Positions 1 through 12,344 of a stretch of DNA of 64,000 bases are shown here, one piece after another (positions within the stretch are counted from its first letter, which is position 1; each line of letters opens with the position of its first letter). The position numbers and the translations under genes were made by a program. The stretch is from positions 29,623,106 through 29,687,105 of the forward strand of contig JAUJPP010000005.1 of NCBI GenBank assembly GCA_030562195.1. Reading direction: 5' to 3'. The stretch comes from Nipponacmea schrenckii. Its lineage: Eukaryota; Mollusca; Gastropoda; Lottiidae. A model generated the notes under the pieces. It made no database searches. It was not told the origin of the DNA and was given only the letters and a program-made list of their open reading frames with translations.

Positions 1-599
1 TTAAAACCGGAAGTACTCCGTTAGTACGAGTTCTCGAAAAATCGGCATTTGTAACATAGGCCTCGATAAAAATTATTAAAATAGAATTCGATCTAAACAG
101 ATTGTTTTGCTCTTGTCATGTGATGTGATGTATGACAATTTGTTCCAAAATTTCCAATAATAATAATTATTACCGGTACCATACAATGGTATTTTAAAAT
201 ACAGTTTACACAGATGGATAGAAATCCTACTGTAGTAGAATAACATTGTCTTGACATAATATTATCAGCCCTGATGCACCCTAAGAGCATCATTGTCAGA
301 GGTAGTAAATATGTTGGAATGATTACGTTTATGTGAAGTTGAAAGGTAAAAAAGTTCTGTTATTTCTATCAACTATTATCATTCAAACCCCCAAAACATC
401 TGATAGTTGCATCTGAATGGTGATTTAAATCTATTTTTTAAATTTGTGGAAATAAATAATAAATAGCTTCGCTCGCTCCGATTTCTTCTGGTGCCAAATT
501 TAAAAAAGCGCTTATAAATAATAAATAATAAATTCGCCCTCTCGCCCCATTTTTTTAAAAAAAAGGCCTGTAAAACAGACAATTTACTTTGCACGGCCT
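1..599 (-). mobile_element. TIR element, partial (cut by window edge)
   Basis: This is the reverse complement of the first ~610 bp of the element at 53293-54513. Its terminal inverted repeat lies at 565-599 and reads on the minus strand AGGCCGTGCAAAGTAAATTG and onward. The far terminus is left of the window. No transposase is visible; the short open frame shared by both copies (about 379-594 here) comes from their nucleotide identity. A TA at 600-601 flanks the terminus, which would suit a Tc1/mariner-type TA target, but only one end is visible. It sits in a CEP83 intron immediately next to a splice donor. Confidence 0.85.
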
Positions 600-602
600 T
601 AC

Positions 603-3600
603 CTTTTTAAATATAACAGCAGCTTTGGCTAATTTAGATTGCACTAATGAATATTTCCCCTCTAATTCATTCACTCTCTGTTGTAATTCATTCTTTTCAT
701 CTATTAAAGCTGATTTGGTATGTGACATGATTTTATCATGATTGTTCTGTATTTTAACTAACTGTTCTTGTGTTAGATTTAACTCATCCTTTAACAGTTC
801 AACTTGATTTCTTAGTTTGATAGTTTGATCAGTGTTCTCCTGTTCATTACTATAAAAACTGTTTAACTCTGTTTCTAGTTTATTAATACGACTTTTTAAT
901 TCTGAATTCTCTGATCTTTCTCTTTCAATTTGATCTTGTAATTTCTCAAAATGTTGAACTTTTGTTCTGAAAAAAAAGAGAAAGGAAGGAAAGATAAGGC
1001 GAAGATCGATTGTGTACTCAAGTATCAAAAGTTTTGCTTTATTTAATCATATCCTAAAAGAAAACAATGAACTCAATTGTATAGAATCAGTCTCTTCAGC
1101 TTAACAATAAATTTGGTCAGTACAGAAAAGTTCAAATTTGCTGTCCCTAGCCATGTTTCAAATATGATGCCATAAGATTTCAAGAGTTCAATGTTATAAC
1201 ACTTACTTAAAAACTAGTAATTCTTTTTCTGCTGTTTCTCTTTCATTACTGATAGATCTTATTCTATCTTCTATTTTCTGTTGTTCAGCATGTCGATATG
1301 TTTCATCATCTATCTTTCTTCTATCTACTTCTTGTAACTTGGCCTCTAATTCTAACCTATAATTTTATCATTACAATAGAATATTCCAAGACATTATACC
1401 ACATTTACAATGAACCAGATGGTAGAAAGAATGTTAAATATAGTTGACAAATCAAGTCAAAATTCTGAATAAAAAAATATACCCTAGATCCTAATTGGTA
1501 TTATGCAGTGCCAGTAGGTTTCAGTTTGAGCAGTGTGAATTCACCTCATTAATAAAATTAGGCCCTATTAGTAGATGTAACATGATTATTTTAGAAATAT
1601 AGAAGTATCTAAAAGAAGAATTTATTTTACTTTTCTGATTCTATATTGGCTATTTTATGAAACTCTTCCTCTCTAGCAGCCTGCACCCTTCTCACTGCCT
1701 CTCTTTCTTTTTCATCTAACGCTACAGCTTGATTCTTGATTTTATGTTCATATATTTCTATCTGGGTATGTAAATCTACAAAGTATACATACTATTAACT
1801 AGTACCTGGTGATCAGTGGGATTTGTATATTGTTAAAATGACATAACTTGAGTTTGCTCACCACTGTAATTTGAAGAAATAAGAAAGAATTACCTCCCTT
1901 GAACACTACTTCATTTACGTCGTAAGTTAGTTCCTCACTATTAAATCTATAATCTATGTTCCATAAACAGGCTACATGTTTTGTGTAATTGCCATATAAA
2001 ACCCAATCCTTGTTTTCTGTTTAGTATTCTTAATAATATCTACCATAAGGCTTCATACAAAAACAAAACATTTTTACCTTCAACAACATTAGACAATCTA
2101 TCCCGTTCTCTTTCTAGTTCACCACGCTGTTTTAACATGTCCATTTTTAAATTTGTTACATCAACTTTAGATTTATGGCTGATTTCATCAGCTCTATTTG
2201 ATAGCACCATGTTCTCTTTCTCTAAATCATGTAATCTGCTGGTTAATTTACTGTGTTCTTCTGTAGCTTGTGAGATTTCCCTTAATAAAGATTCACTTTG
2301 TTTCTTTAAGGATTCTCTCTCGGCCTACAAGGATAGATAATATACTTATACAACAAAAGACATATATTAAATTAGGTCTAGACTAAAAACAAATTGGTTC
2401 GTGACTGAGTTCCAAAATGAAAGATGTTGTGGGTAAGGTGTTTATGAAAATCAATGTATAAATTTTTGAATCTTAATCTAGAAAGAAAACCTGTAAATGG
2501 TGTTCATTCACATTATAGAATCAATAAAGTAACTGTACATAATACTAACCTCTAATGCTTTAATAACTCCAACATTTTCTGACAATTGTTTAGATTGAAT
2601 ACGAGATACACTATCAGAATCTAGCCCAATCTTTTCACGTTGCGATCTGATTTCTTCTAGCTCTGTTAATAAACTTTTAATCTTCAAATGTAATTGAGCG
2701 TTCTCTCTTTGTAACACTCTACATTTCTGTGTATCTTGTGAACACTCGGTTTGAACACGTGTTATGGTGTTCTCTCTTTCTTTACGTAGATTGGAAACCT
2801 ATGAAGAAAACAATGATATGTGTATGAATTTTGTTACAACCTAACATAATCTAATAATTTGAAATGAAACTGAAAATTAAAAAAATACAAACTGAGATTC
2901 ACATCAGTTAAAAAAATATCTACTTTGTTTTTAAATGGTTGATGAATTTATTAAACGATGCCATATTTTATAGTGCTGACAAAATATCTTGGTGAAGGGA
3001 TACACTTCAATAGGACATGTTATAAACTTTTCTAATTTCTAATCACATAATAGGTAATAACCATTTTAATATTCTATCTTAAAAAAAAACTGAAAATATC
3101 AAGTCAATAATCTTACCTCTACTTCACATTGTAACTTCATTTCATCTAAAATTCTTTGATGTTCTAACTTTTCATGTTCATATTCAGATTTAACAAAAGA
3201 CAATTCATATCTGAGTTTATTTTCATTGGCTTGGTGATTTTCTATTTCTTGTTCTTGAGTTTGATATTTTTCTCTGTAAGTCACCTCTAAATCTTCTATG
3301 ACTTGCATCTTCAATATTTCTAGTCTTTGTGGCGATATAATCTAAATACCAATATCATATTTTCAAAAATCATTCAACTAAACATCAAAATCCAAGAATA
3401 CAGTAATAGATTGTTTAAAAAGAAAAATACAAAACCAGAAAGTTTATAAGCTTATCATTAAAACTTATTCTGAATCATTTGAAAATCAAGATGAGCTTAT
3501 AATATGAAAATATTCAATATCAGTACAGATTTATTCAAGGAAAATTAACCTTAGACTTTAAATCTTCTATTTCTGCAACTTTCTCGGTCAATTCTTGTCT

Positions 3601-5410
3601 AGTTTGATCATACATAGTTTTATACTTTTCTTGTACAATTCTACTTTCTTCAATAGTAGTTCGTACTTCATTCTGTAGCTGCATATATTCTTCTTGTAAT
3701 CTAACAGGATACAAAAATACATACATAGCCTGAGCTAAGTTTGAACATTTTAATTTTCTTATAATTGCAGAATGATTCAATCTAAGATCAACATATCTAT
3801 TATGTTACAAGGTTATTAGGAAATTATTTTCCTTCATGTAGAAAGAATTCAAAGAAAGAACTGAATCTTTTGGAAGAAACACTTAGATCTGTAAACAAAT
3901 CACTTTGGTTTATCACAAATCAAGACCTTACTTTTACAAATAAAAACATTCCTGACCTAGAGTGTTCTGTTTTTAACTGTTGATAATTTGTTTTATGTTG
4001 TTCGCTTCTCATGCGTTCATCAGCCAACAATTTCTGTAATTCTGTTTCTTGGGTTAATCTGGGTAGTTGATTTGATAACGACGTATTCATGACACCAACT
4101 CCAGAGGCAGACATCATGTAACTTGTGCTTGCTGCCATTTTTAGCTTTTCAACCTACACCAGTGTATAAATCAAAGAATTTATAAAATACCGATTAAAAA
4201 TAAAATTGAATGAGTTTGCAACCTATGAAATGTAGATCAAGATCATAATTGAAAAACGAAATTTGAAGATAACTAAATCTATTTGCTAATGATTGAAATA
4301 ACCTAAAATATACACCAAAGACGAATGGCATTTAAAGTGACCGGCAAAACGCTAACATGTCCAAACATGGCCAACCATGAAAAGTAATCCGAAATAAAAC
4401 TAAACATCGGAACTTAATTTCTCACAGATTCCGCGTTTTTTCCAATATCCAACAAGCAGATGAGACAATTTTAAGGTTATGGTAATCTACTTACTTACTA
4501 TTGAAAGATCTTGGTGTAGTATTTGTAATTAATAATTAAAATATTCATTAATTTAGATTTTATCAGTCATAATCATCACAGAAATTTGCTTTCAAACTTG
4601 ACAACAGAATGCTACGCATGCTCAGCATTTATTTCCGGTGTAGATAAGAGTTATCTGTCCTTAACTAAACATCGGAATGACATTATTTTATGGAATATAA
4701 CGAAATATAGGATAGAACAGAACAAGACTTCCATACTTTTCATAATTATAACCTGAACAATTTTTTAACTTTTGTTTACACTAACAATCTCATCCTATGT
4801 TGTTTCTTACTTCATGGCCTAGGCCAAAGCTTCTTGCGAATAGGCTACTATTCGCATCTCACTCTAACGAGATTCAGCCCTTGGGGCAATACAATGAGAG
4901 ATGTGGAAAAAAAACGCAAATATTTTTTAAAAAAATACAATGCACCACGCAAGTATATTTGTGTATGAGATAGATAGATTGGTGTTGCCGCGATCAATTA
5001 GTGTACAGTAGGCTATAGATCTCTATGATAGCGTTAAAGTTTTTATTTTCAACAGAATATTACCTACTAGGCCCTACATTAACCGAATTTGAAACATCCT
5101 TTCATCGATAAAATTGATTTAGTTCGCCAACCGTTTGACCAATCGTACCTTCCTTAGTTTCGGAAAAGGGTTTTTGTTGCAGCTGAGCCAGTCATGATAA
5201 AAAAAAAAGGGTAAAGCCTAATAGTGTTCACAGGTAGCATTCTGTTGTCAAGTTTGAAAGCAAATTTCTCTGATGATTAGGACTGATTCACTGATAAAAT
5301 CTAAAATAATGATTATAGGTAAAACAAAATGGCTTTGAAGAAATTAAACAATTGTAGAGAACAACTTTTATTCCTACCTGACGGTCATATTCTGCCAACA
5401 TTTTTTCCAT
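603..5410 (-). CDS. CEP83: Centrosomal protein of 83 kDa (CEP83/CCDC41), 3' end missing
   Basis: CEP83 is a coiled-coil protein of centriole distal appendages, needed to dock the mother centriole to membrane and start ciliogenesis. Exons in transcript order: 5410-5378 (start ATG at 5410), 4153-3957, 3700-3550, 3341-3117, 2798-2550, 2324-2078, 1757-1631, 1356-1207, 966-603. All junctions are GT/AG, phases agree, and the sum is 1743 nt (581 codons). Diagnostic matches to vertebrate CEP83 recalled from memory include LQKLLADERMRSEQHK, ISPQRLEIL, NKLRYELSFVKSEYEHE and KLAKAAVIFKK. The protein is almost entirely Glu/Lys/Gln-rich heptads. The N-terminus, with Ser/Met-rich residues, is unlike vertebrates. 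The acceptor of the 1757 exon was chosen for phase (ATAG rather than the CAG 4 nt upstream); a small extra exon between 2078 and 1757 is possible. The last ~100 residues lie beyond the left edge. Confidence 0.93.
4541..5316. mobile_element. Non-autonomous TIR element in CEP83 intron 1
   Basis: Sequence 4541-4615 is an imperfect inverted copy of 5234-5316. The shared core includes TTTAGATTTTATCAGT and AAATTTGCTTTCAAACTTGA. The arms of ~75-83 bp enclose ~620 bp with no coding sequence. This looks like a MITE or foldback element; no target duplication is clear and no superfamily can be assigned. Confidence 0.7.
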
Positions 5411-7034
5411 TTTGTTCTTTGCGCTATAATAGAGTTTGGAAGAAATCGAATTTAAAATTATTTCTGAGTTATACCCGAATAGATATGAAATTCCAGTAAC
5501 AAGGCTGGCATTAAACTATCGAATTATTATCACACACGATATAGCTATTCACTAGATTTGAACATACTGTATATCCAATGATATTGATATTGACTTCGTG
5601 GAAAGAAATCTGAATATATGCCAATTTTCTGCTGATGCCTTCTCTCCTGATGCCAAGGATACAAAGCAAGATCAATCAATGAAGCAGTACAGTACTTTAC
5701 AGTGCGACTTTAAAACTGACACTGTAAAAAATAATTAAGGCATTGATTTTCACGAAATGTCTATTACTAGGCCTTATATAGACAGGCCTATAGCCTACTT
5801 AAACAATGCAATTACAACATTAATGTATTCTATCAATTTGTCCGCGTTTTGAGATCCTTTAGCATATCGTCGCGTTATTCGAATTGCTTTCTTTGGCAAA
5901 AAAAATTATTTAAGTATCGCTGAGATATCACGATACTGCACACCACTGTAAAATCCAATAGTCAATGATAATTATCAATGAAATGCTTGTAATGACTATA
6001 TTTCTCCGGCAATGGTCATAAAGGTGAGCTTACTATTATTTAGACGCGTGATATTTTCCATTAGATCTTATCTTATTAGTAGAAGTTTATAATGACAGCA
6101 AAGCATGATTATGACATGTTTTTCATTTCTTCGTCGAGGTTCATAATAACTTCAAAATATAAAATACACTGTATAAGTTTTGAATGCAACTTATAATCAT
6201 TCACATTATTCAAATATCTTTTTTGAAAAAAACAATTCTGTATTTTTCGCCTTGGCTTTAATTGTTTCTCTCATCCACCATATTACATGCCGATTGATTT
6301 ATATTGTTTAATTTATACAGGTAGCATGTCAGTATGATTTGATATATCATGAAGTCTTGTACAAATGACTTTCAACATGCAGGAACCTCTATAAAAGCAG
6401 ATAATGGAGTGAGAATCAGATACAGTGATAATGGTTATTATTAATGAACTGAAACCCCCAGGTGCGGTAAACTACAATTTATTCTGTGCTCATAGAAATA
6501 TACAATTATTACCAGATTCACAGCCATTATATATCAGAACGGTTGCTTTAATATTAGATTCAACAATATTAAATCAATACAAGTGACACCGAAGCCAAGT
6601 TCTATAAAAAGCTTCAATCCAGTCTTCTCCTTTGATAGTCTTATGTATTTTGACAGTTTAAAAAATATTGAACATAGTTGCTTTAATATAAACCTGATCT
6701 GGTTTGGCGTATTACATTTATGATATAAATGTCTATCATAATTCTAATTGATAACAAGCTCGGTGGATGGAAATTTACAGAACATCAATAATAGGCTACA
6801 GATTCTTTAAAGAACCTTATATTAGAAGATAACATTGTCTAGATCAGACTCAACACCTGACTTGGAAATCAATAATTCTAATTATTTACTACATACTTTA
6901 GATATTAGATGAAATTTAAAATGTTGACTTTCGTCTATTTTCTACCCTATATATTCCATATTCTTAATTTACATTATCGTAAAACACTGTTCCCCAACTA
7001 TCAGTTTGGTCGATAAGCCAGCATATAGTTTTTC
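5411..7034. other. CEP83 upstream region, no gene seen
   Basis: AT-rich, with no open frame of note and no recognised repeat. The proximal few hundred bases presumably hold the CEP83 promoter, but the transcription start cannot be placed. The ATG at 5410 could also be preceded by a 5' UTR intron, since ATTATAG at about 5420 would serve as an acceptor. Confidence 0.5.
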
Positions 7035-7095
7035 GAGATTTTTCTCGTTCCCCAGTCAGTGATGCAGATCGGGGTGGGGGAGGGACTGGGAAGCA
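7035..7095 (+). repeat. Degenerate SINE core remnant
   Basis: The stretch with GTCAGTGATGCAGATCGG followed by GGGACTGGGAA matches the central core of the full SINEs at 24653 and 28848 (GTCAGTGATGCAGGTCGGAG, GGGACTGACATGG). The tRNA head and tail are not recognisable here. Confidence 0.5.
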
Positions 7096-7250
7096 GGCCC
7101 GTAGTCAGACTTGACTGTTTAGAGGAGCAAGTAATAATATCAATAGGGGCGAAGAGCTGGCATTAACCATTAAGTTATTAATACTAATAATTGTTTATAT
7201 GGTATTGGAATATATCACCAATACGTCATGACATACATAAAAACTATTGT

Positions 7251-7724
7251 TTAAAGGGTTAATAGGCGTTAGAATACACTCGTCCTACGGCTTATATTTG
7301 TGTTTCATATTGACTATTAGTTAAATAAGTATGCATCCCACACTTTACCAAATTTTAAAAAGCCACAATAAAAATATATTCGGAATTTTAAAAAAAAGTG
7401 AGCCATCGACGATTCCATTCAGTTTGAGAATAAAAGCGTCTGGTAAATCAACGCTAAAACATCATTGTGGAATTCAACAGTGGGGGTCAAGGACGCATGA
7501 AAACTCACATGTAAGAGTTACTTCCCTTTATATTTACACGATTTAAAAATCGCTTGATGGATGGCTCAAGCGTTTTATGATTAACTACTTTATTTTGGGG
7601 ATTTATCGGATTTTAGAGGGATTTTGATGTATAGGTAAGTCCACTGATGGGTATATACTGTTATTGTCCAAATTTGAGTGAACTTAAAATTTTATGTTCG
7701 TTCTAACGCCTATTATCCCTTTAA
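7251..7724. mobile_element. 474-bp MITE with TTAA-flanked inverted ends
   Basis: 24-bp terminal inverted repeats with one mismatch lie at 7251-7274 and 7701-7724, the left one beginning TTAAAGGGTTAATAGGCGTT. Both ends carry TTAA outermost, as expected for the TTAA target duplication of piggyBac-type elements. A 71-codon open frame inside (7331-7546) resembles no protein I know and is not called a gene. Confidence 0.75.
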
Positions 7725-8044
7725 GGATGTATAAGCTTATCGACAAGATTATGGTTTGATGATGTCTTCTTCCCCACTGAACGGGCAGCATAGTGGACTT
7801 GGGATCCCGCTCCCCTCTCTAAGTCAATTTTGTAGGAAATGAATTCTTTTGGTGGGCTCCCTTAGTTCAACTAGTCCCTAATGTAATCGAACTACCTTGC
7901 TTCTCCATACCTTTCTATTTTGATACCCACTTGAAAAACTAATCTCTTTTATGAATTTGATTGGCTCTGATAAGAGCCGTTATTAAGTTGTGGATCTTCA
8001 GATATTGTGCCTAATGTAGGCCTATATGTTGAAAAAAAAATGGT

Positions 8045-8371
8045 TTATTGGGAACTGGAATCATTGGAAATATCTGAAAGGTTGTTTTCCTCTAATTCTA
8101 CGTGTGCTCGAATCTGGTTCCGCAAATACAAGATTTTCTCTGCTTTGATTCGAGCATATTCGTAATAAGTGTTTCTTACTCCTTCAGTACTCGACATTCT
8201 TAACCTAATGCTGTATCGAAATGTTCGTAATCCATCTCTCTTTGCTCGGTCGTAGCGGATTTGTTGATCTTGTAGGCGGTTATTTAACAGGACTACTTGT
8301 TCACAGGCTCTTCGGAATCGGAATTCAGTTTCAGATAAAGTAAAATGCAGCTTAGAAATTTCATCCATCAT
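8045..8371 (-). CDS. Intronless orphan ORF, 108 aa, function unknown
   Basis: One uninterrupted 108-codon frame in otherwise stop-rich DNA, starting at tandem Met codons (MMDEISKLH). The predicted protein is mostly helical: an Arg-rich middle with RYDRAKRDGLRTFRYSIRLR, then GVRNTYYEYARIKAEKI and LRNQIRAHVELEENN, and a short Ser/Asp tail. No signal peptide, membrane segment or known catalytic motif is seen. The GVR..YYEYA..KA pattern reminds me of short intronless predicted proteins in mollusc genomes, but I cannot name a family and treat that as weak recall. The TAA stop overlaps an AATAAA hexamer. It may be a small lineage-specific gene or a retained fragment. Confidence 0.55.
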   Translation of the reverse strand: MMDEISKLHFTLSETEFRFRRACEQVVLLNNRLQDQQIRYDRAKRDGLRTFRYSIRLRMSSTEGVRNTYYEYARIKAEKILYLRNQIRAHVELEENNLSDISNDSSSQ

Positions 8372-9095
8372 GAACGTGAAAATGAATGTGGATTTCCAAT
8401 ATAGTCAGTGAGTCTCTATTGATTAGAATGAAATCTAATGAAATGCCATATATTGTTTAGATATTTATAATGGTATATTGTGACATTCTTCGCTCGTCAT
8501 CCATGTTGCAGTGACATGAGGTGTATTTCCCTTATCATATACCTATTTTCTCTTTACACAGCCGTTGATAGTCTCTTTGTTTTTCAATCATATAATTTGA
8601 CAACTAATTTAATTAGCAATCAACACTTTTATAATCACCCTTGCTTATCTAATTAATCTGAATATCCATCAGTTAATCCGTGATAAGCCTATTATAGACG
8701 ATACATAAAAAAAACATTTTAATGCCTATATAAAAGTTAATATGGCAAAATTCCCCCTGATAACTCGAATGCAAGTTATAACATTACGAAGTCGATTTAC
8801 TCTTCCCGTGTGATTTTTTTTGCAAATAATCAAATATGATTGAGATTCTCAGTCTACTTTGCTGACAATGAACGGAAAGGCACTTTTCTTGGCCAAACAT
8901 GATGATGATATGCCTATGATTGACAGTGTATACTCTAAATTCTGAGCATTTCTACAATCCGATTTATTCCCTTCTCATATAATTAAAACAAATATTGAAT
9001 TCTACGATATTCTGCATTTTCTTAATTACTTCTTTAAGAAATAGTGGACCTGACCAACATTTAAAATCAGTATAATATAGCGAAAGACGACACAA
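8372..9095. other. Intergenic, nothing recognised
   Basis: AT-rich sequence with no open frame above background and no repeat that I can match elsewhere in the window. Confidence 0.5.
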
Positions 9096-10378
9096 TTAGA
9101 CCGGCAGCCCAGGGCCTCGAAGGTAGACGAACTGGGTACCAATATCTGAGCACGGAGGCATGTATGGGATCACTTAGGTTGTCTGAATATGGCATTCTGG
9201 CATGCCCCCCCCCCCCTGGTGTGGAAGGGGATGGCTACCCTTCTAAAGGGCCCCAAAATAGGTTCAAACTAGTTGACGGAGATACCACCCGAAATCTCCA
9301 CCGATATCCACTTAGTACCTTAAGATATTCAGCAGTGCAGATGGCAGAAATTTTGTCTGGTGTGGAGTGGGTGCCAGACGACCCTTAAAGGGTCCCAAAA
9401 AGGGGCTATCCTAGATGACATTGGAACCAACCAAAACTTATGCCAAAAGAACCAGTAGGGTATGTAGAGTGTAAAACACCCAATGCCAGAAAAATTATCC
9501 GGTGGTAGGGTTGTGCCAGAAGCCCTTCAGTTTTGGACCCTTCAAAAAGCCCTCAGGATGGGTTCAGACTACATTGCCGAGGTACCACCCGAAATCTCCA
9601 CCAATGTCAATTGATTACCTTAAGTTGTTCAGCAGTGCAGATGGCAGACATTTTTTCTGGTGTGGAGAGGGTGCCAGACGACCCTTAAAGGGTCCCAAAA
9701 AGGGGCTATCCTAGATGACATTGGTACCAACCAAAACTTATGCCAAAAGAACCAGTAGGGTATGTAGAGTGTAAAACACCCAATGCCAGAAAAATTATCC
9801 GGTGGTAGGGTTGTGCCAGAAGCCCTTCAATTTTGGACCCTTCAAAAAGCCCACAGGATGGGTTCAGACTACATTGCCGAGGTACCACCCGAAATCTCCA
9901 CCAATGTCAATTGATTACCTTAAGTTGTTCAGCAGTGCAGATGGCAGACATTTTTTCTGGTGTGGAGAGGGTGCCACCGGATAATTTTTCTGGCATTGGG
10001 TGTTTTACACTCTACATACCCTACTGGTTCTTTTGGCATAAGTTTCGGTTGGTTCCAATGTCATCTAGGATAGCCCCTTTTTGGGACCCTTTAAGGGTCG
10101 TCTGGCACCCACTCCACACCAGACAAAATTTCTGCCATTTGCACTGCTGAATATCTTAAGGTACTAAGTGGACATTGGTGGAGATTTTGGGTGGTATCTC
10201 CGTCAACTAGTTTGAACCTATTTTGGGGCCCTTTAGAAGGGTAGCCATCCCCTTCCCCACCAGGGGGGGCATGCCAGAATGCCATATTCAGACAACCTAA
10301 GTGATCCCATACATGCCTCCGTGTTCAGATATTGGTACCCAGTTCGTCTACTTTCAAGGCCCTGGGCTGCCGGTCTAA
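9096..10378. mobile_element. 1.28-kb foldback element with ~405-bp arms
   Basis: Sequence 9096-9505 is the inverted copy of 9974-10378 at high identity. Both ends read inward as TTAGACCGGCAGCCCAGGGC. A 468-bp spacer separates the arms. All open frames here (for example at 9164-9388 and 10091-10285) are mirror images of each other across the arms and are not genes. A poly-C run at about 9207-9217 has changed length between the arms. Non-autonomous foldback or long-TIR transposon; flanking TA could be a target site but is not proven. Confidence 0.9.
9241..9975 (+). repeat. 300-bp tandem repeat, about 2.4 units
   Basis: Register is exactly 300 bp: 9541 and 9841 are near-identical, 9361 and 9661 match, and 9241-9420 is a more diverged first unit (for example ATTCAGCAGTGCAGATGGCA recurs at each step with a few changes). 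The repeat fills the left arm and spacer of the foldback element, so the element seems to have grown by unequal exchange or by amplification of its own inner sequence. Confidence 0.9.
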
Positions 10379-10499
10379 ATATACAGAGGCTTCACTTTTA
10401 ACTCATTCTCTAAAGTGGTTTTCAATCAATTTCAAATACAAATTTATCCAATTAACAATGGAAATTTCATTAAGACCAAGTGTTTTATGTCGTCACTAT

Positions 10500-10795
10500 C
10501 GCAAAAGCTTGCCAGGCAAGGTAATATACGCCCACTGGCAGCATTGAATTTGAATAACAAATTGGGCAATAACTCAAAAACATTCATTGAATATGTTTTC
10601 AATGCCATTGCTCGCACCAAATTTCATCAAAATCCTTTGAATCCTGCAGCTTCTCTGCACCCACAATACCATAAATGCAATTTTACTAAGTCAAAGGCAA
10701 CATTGTTATTGAAATTACATCCAAGTCGCCTGAGCACTCCTACAAGATTTAGCCAAGCCAATAGAGATTGCAATTTAAGTCCACATTAAAAGGGT
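10500..10795 (-). repeat. Fragment of GCCCAC-hairpin repeat
   Basis: Sequence GCCAGGCAAGGTAATATACG continuing into CCCACTGGCAGCATTG is the reverse complement of the right end of the repeat at about 63000-63050, and similar to the ends at 24541 and 38140. The 124-codon open frame at 10415-10789 overlaps this repeat and looks like chance. Confidence 0.65.
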
Positions 10796-10973
10796 GTGTA
10801 AAAACCAAAAACAATCGTGACAGATACTAATACAGCATAAGCAGTCCATGAAGACCAATTGATGTCAGAATGGCGCAGAATCAATTAGAAAGGTTGCAGT
10901 TTTATGTTAATTTTATTTTTAAAAGGAAAGTGAAACTTAACAAAGGGGGCTATTGAGCTATTCAAATTTTGAA

Positions 10974-11035
10974 AATGAAATGAATGAAGTTTTACCTTCC
11001 TCCCTTCTGCACCTTATGGGATAATGAAGGCATCC
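10974..11035 (-). repeat. SINE 3'-tail remnant
   Basis: GAAATGAATGAAGTTTTACC followed by TTCTGCACCTTATGGGATAATGAAGGC matches, with substitutions, the inverted tail of the SINE at 45993. No tRNA head is present, so this is an old or truncated copy. Confidence 0.6.
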
Positions 11036-11039
11036 TAGT

Positions 11040-12340
11040 TTGAAACTGTCAGGTATATATAAATATGAATGACTTATTGTGCATGTTGAAAGTCAGATTC
11101 CGGTGAATCTTTCTCTAAGGAGAAAACATGAAACAACAATATCATATTTGAAACTTTTTAATGGATACTAGAAGGCCTCTCCAAAGTACAGTCAAATCCA
11201 TTATATTTTTCAAACTTATTCTATATCTTTGAACAATCTGTTATCACTCAGAAACCATAATCAAATTGGACTAATGAAATAAATAAAATAACATATGTAT
11301 GACTGATTTTTTACATAATGTGCTAGAAAAGTTTAGAATATGTAATGGTCCACTAAGACAGTTTACAAAACGATTTTCTACAAACTGTTGAAAAAACAAA
11401 AAAATTGGTCTACAGGAATTAGATATTTTACTTACATCTTCACAATTCTGGTATTTTATATTAAAAACAAATCATCTATATAGTGAGTTGAAGAAATCAG
11501 AGCCTAAATGTTAAACTGTAGAACAAGCTTGTTTTTAATCTTCATGTTAAAAAAGATTTATGGTGATTTTGTGACCCAGTTAAGCAATGCACTTATATGT
11601 GAAAATAGATTACTCTAAGTCTGATAAGATTTTGTGTCTAGTTCCCCAACTACCAAAAACTAGACACACTTTTTCTCCTTTTTAACCATCCTATGTTTTT
11701 AGGTTTAGAGAAACTGTGAAGATAAAGTTTTATTCGGAATGCAAGGGCTGCAAATGAAATGCAAAAGCTTGAAACAAAATAAAATTCTCACACAAGCCTT
11801 AAAAAAGTAGGTTAACACACAAAGAGTGGGTACATTCATTCTTTTGTTTCTTAATATATGAATAGTTTTTAGAGTAGATGCAGTTTCATTTTAATATAAT
11901 CATATCTTTGAATACAGTAGTATGTCATTTAGACACAATTCCACAGTTACTTTGTATTTCAATAATATGTTAAAAACAATTACAATACAAATTATTATTT
12001 CAATTTTGATTCTAAATCATGCCCTTACAACTAAAACTTGCCATTTAATTTTTAGCAAGAAAAATAAAACCCATATTTTCGTATAGAAATAATAATAAAT
12101 AACACTAACAAGTCTAGAAATCTTACATCACTCAAAAAAATAATTATAACAAGTCATCAGGGTGCTATTAAAATAACAATATTAATTTTTTTTATGTACT
12201 TCATGGGTACTATCTGATACAGAACATATCAGGTCATCTTGTTTTATGTATGCATATAATACTTTCAGAAGTCCAATTCACCCAGATATTCTTCCTCATT
12301 TTTTTCATTAAAAATTTTGAATTTGGTAAAACTGCAGTAG
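11040..12340. other. Intergenic, nothing recognised
   Basis: AT-rich, homopolymer-rich sequence without convincing open frames, paired repeats or RNA genes. Confidence 0.45.
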
Positions 12341-12344
12341 ATTT

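Noticed and set aside
9164..10285. Several 60-105-codon open frames on both strands
   Set aside because: They are mirror or tandem copies within the foldback element and its 300-bp repeat.
10415..10789. 124-codon open frame, plus strand
   Set aside because: It overlaps a GCCCAC-hairpin repeat fragment and has no domain or splice context.
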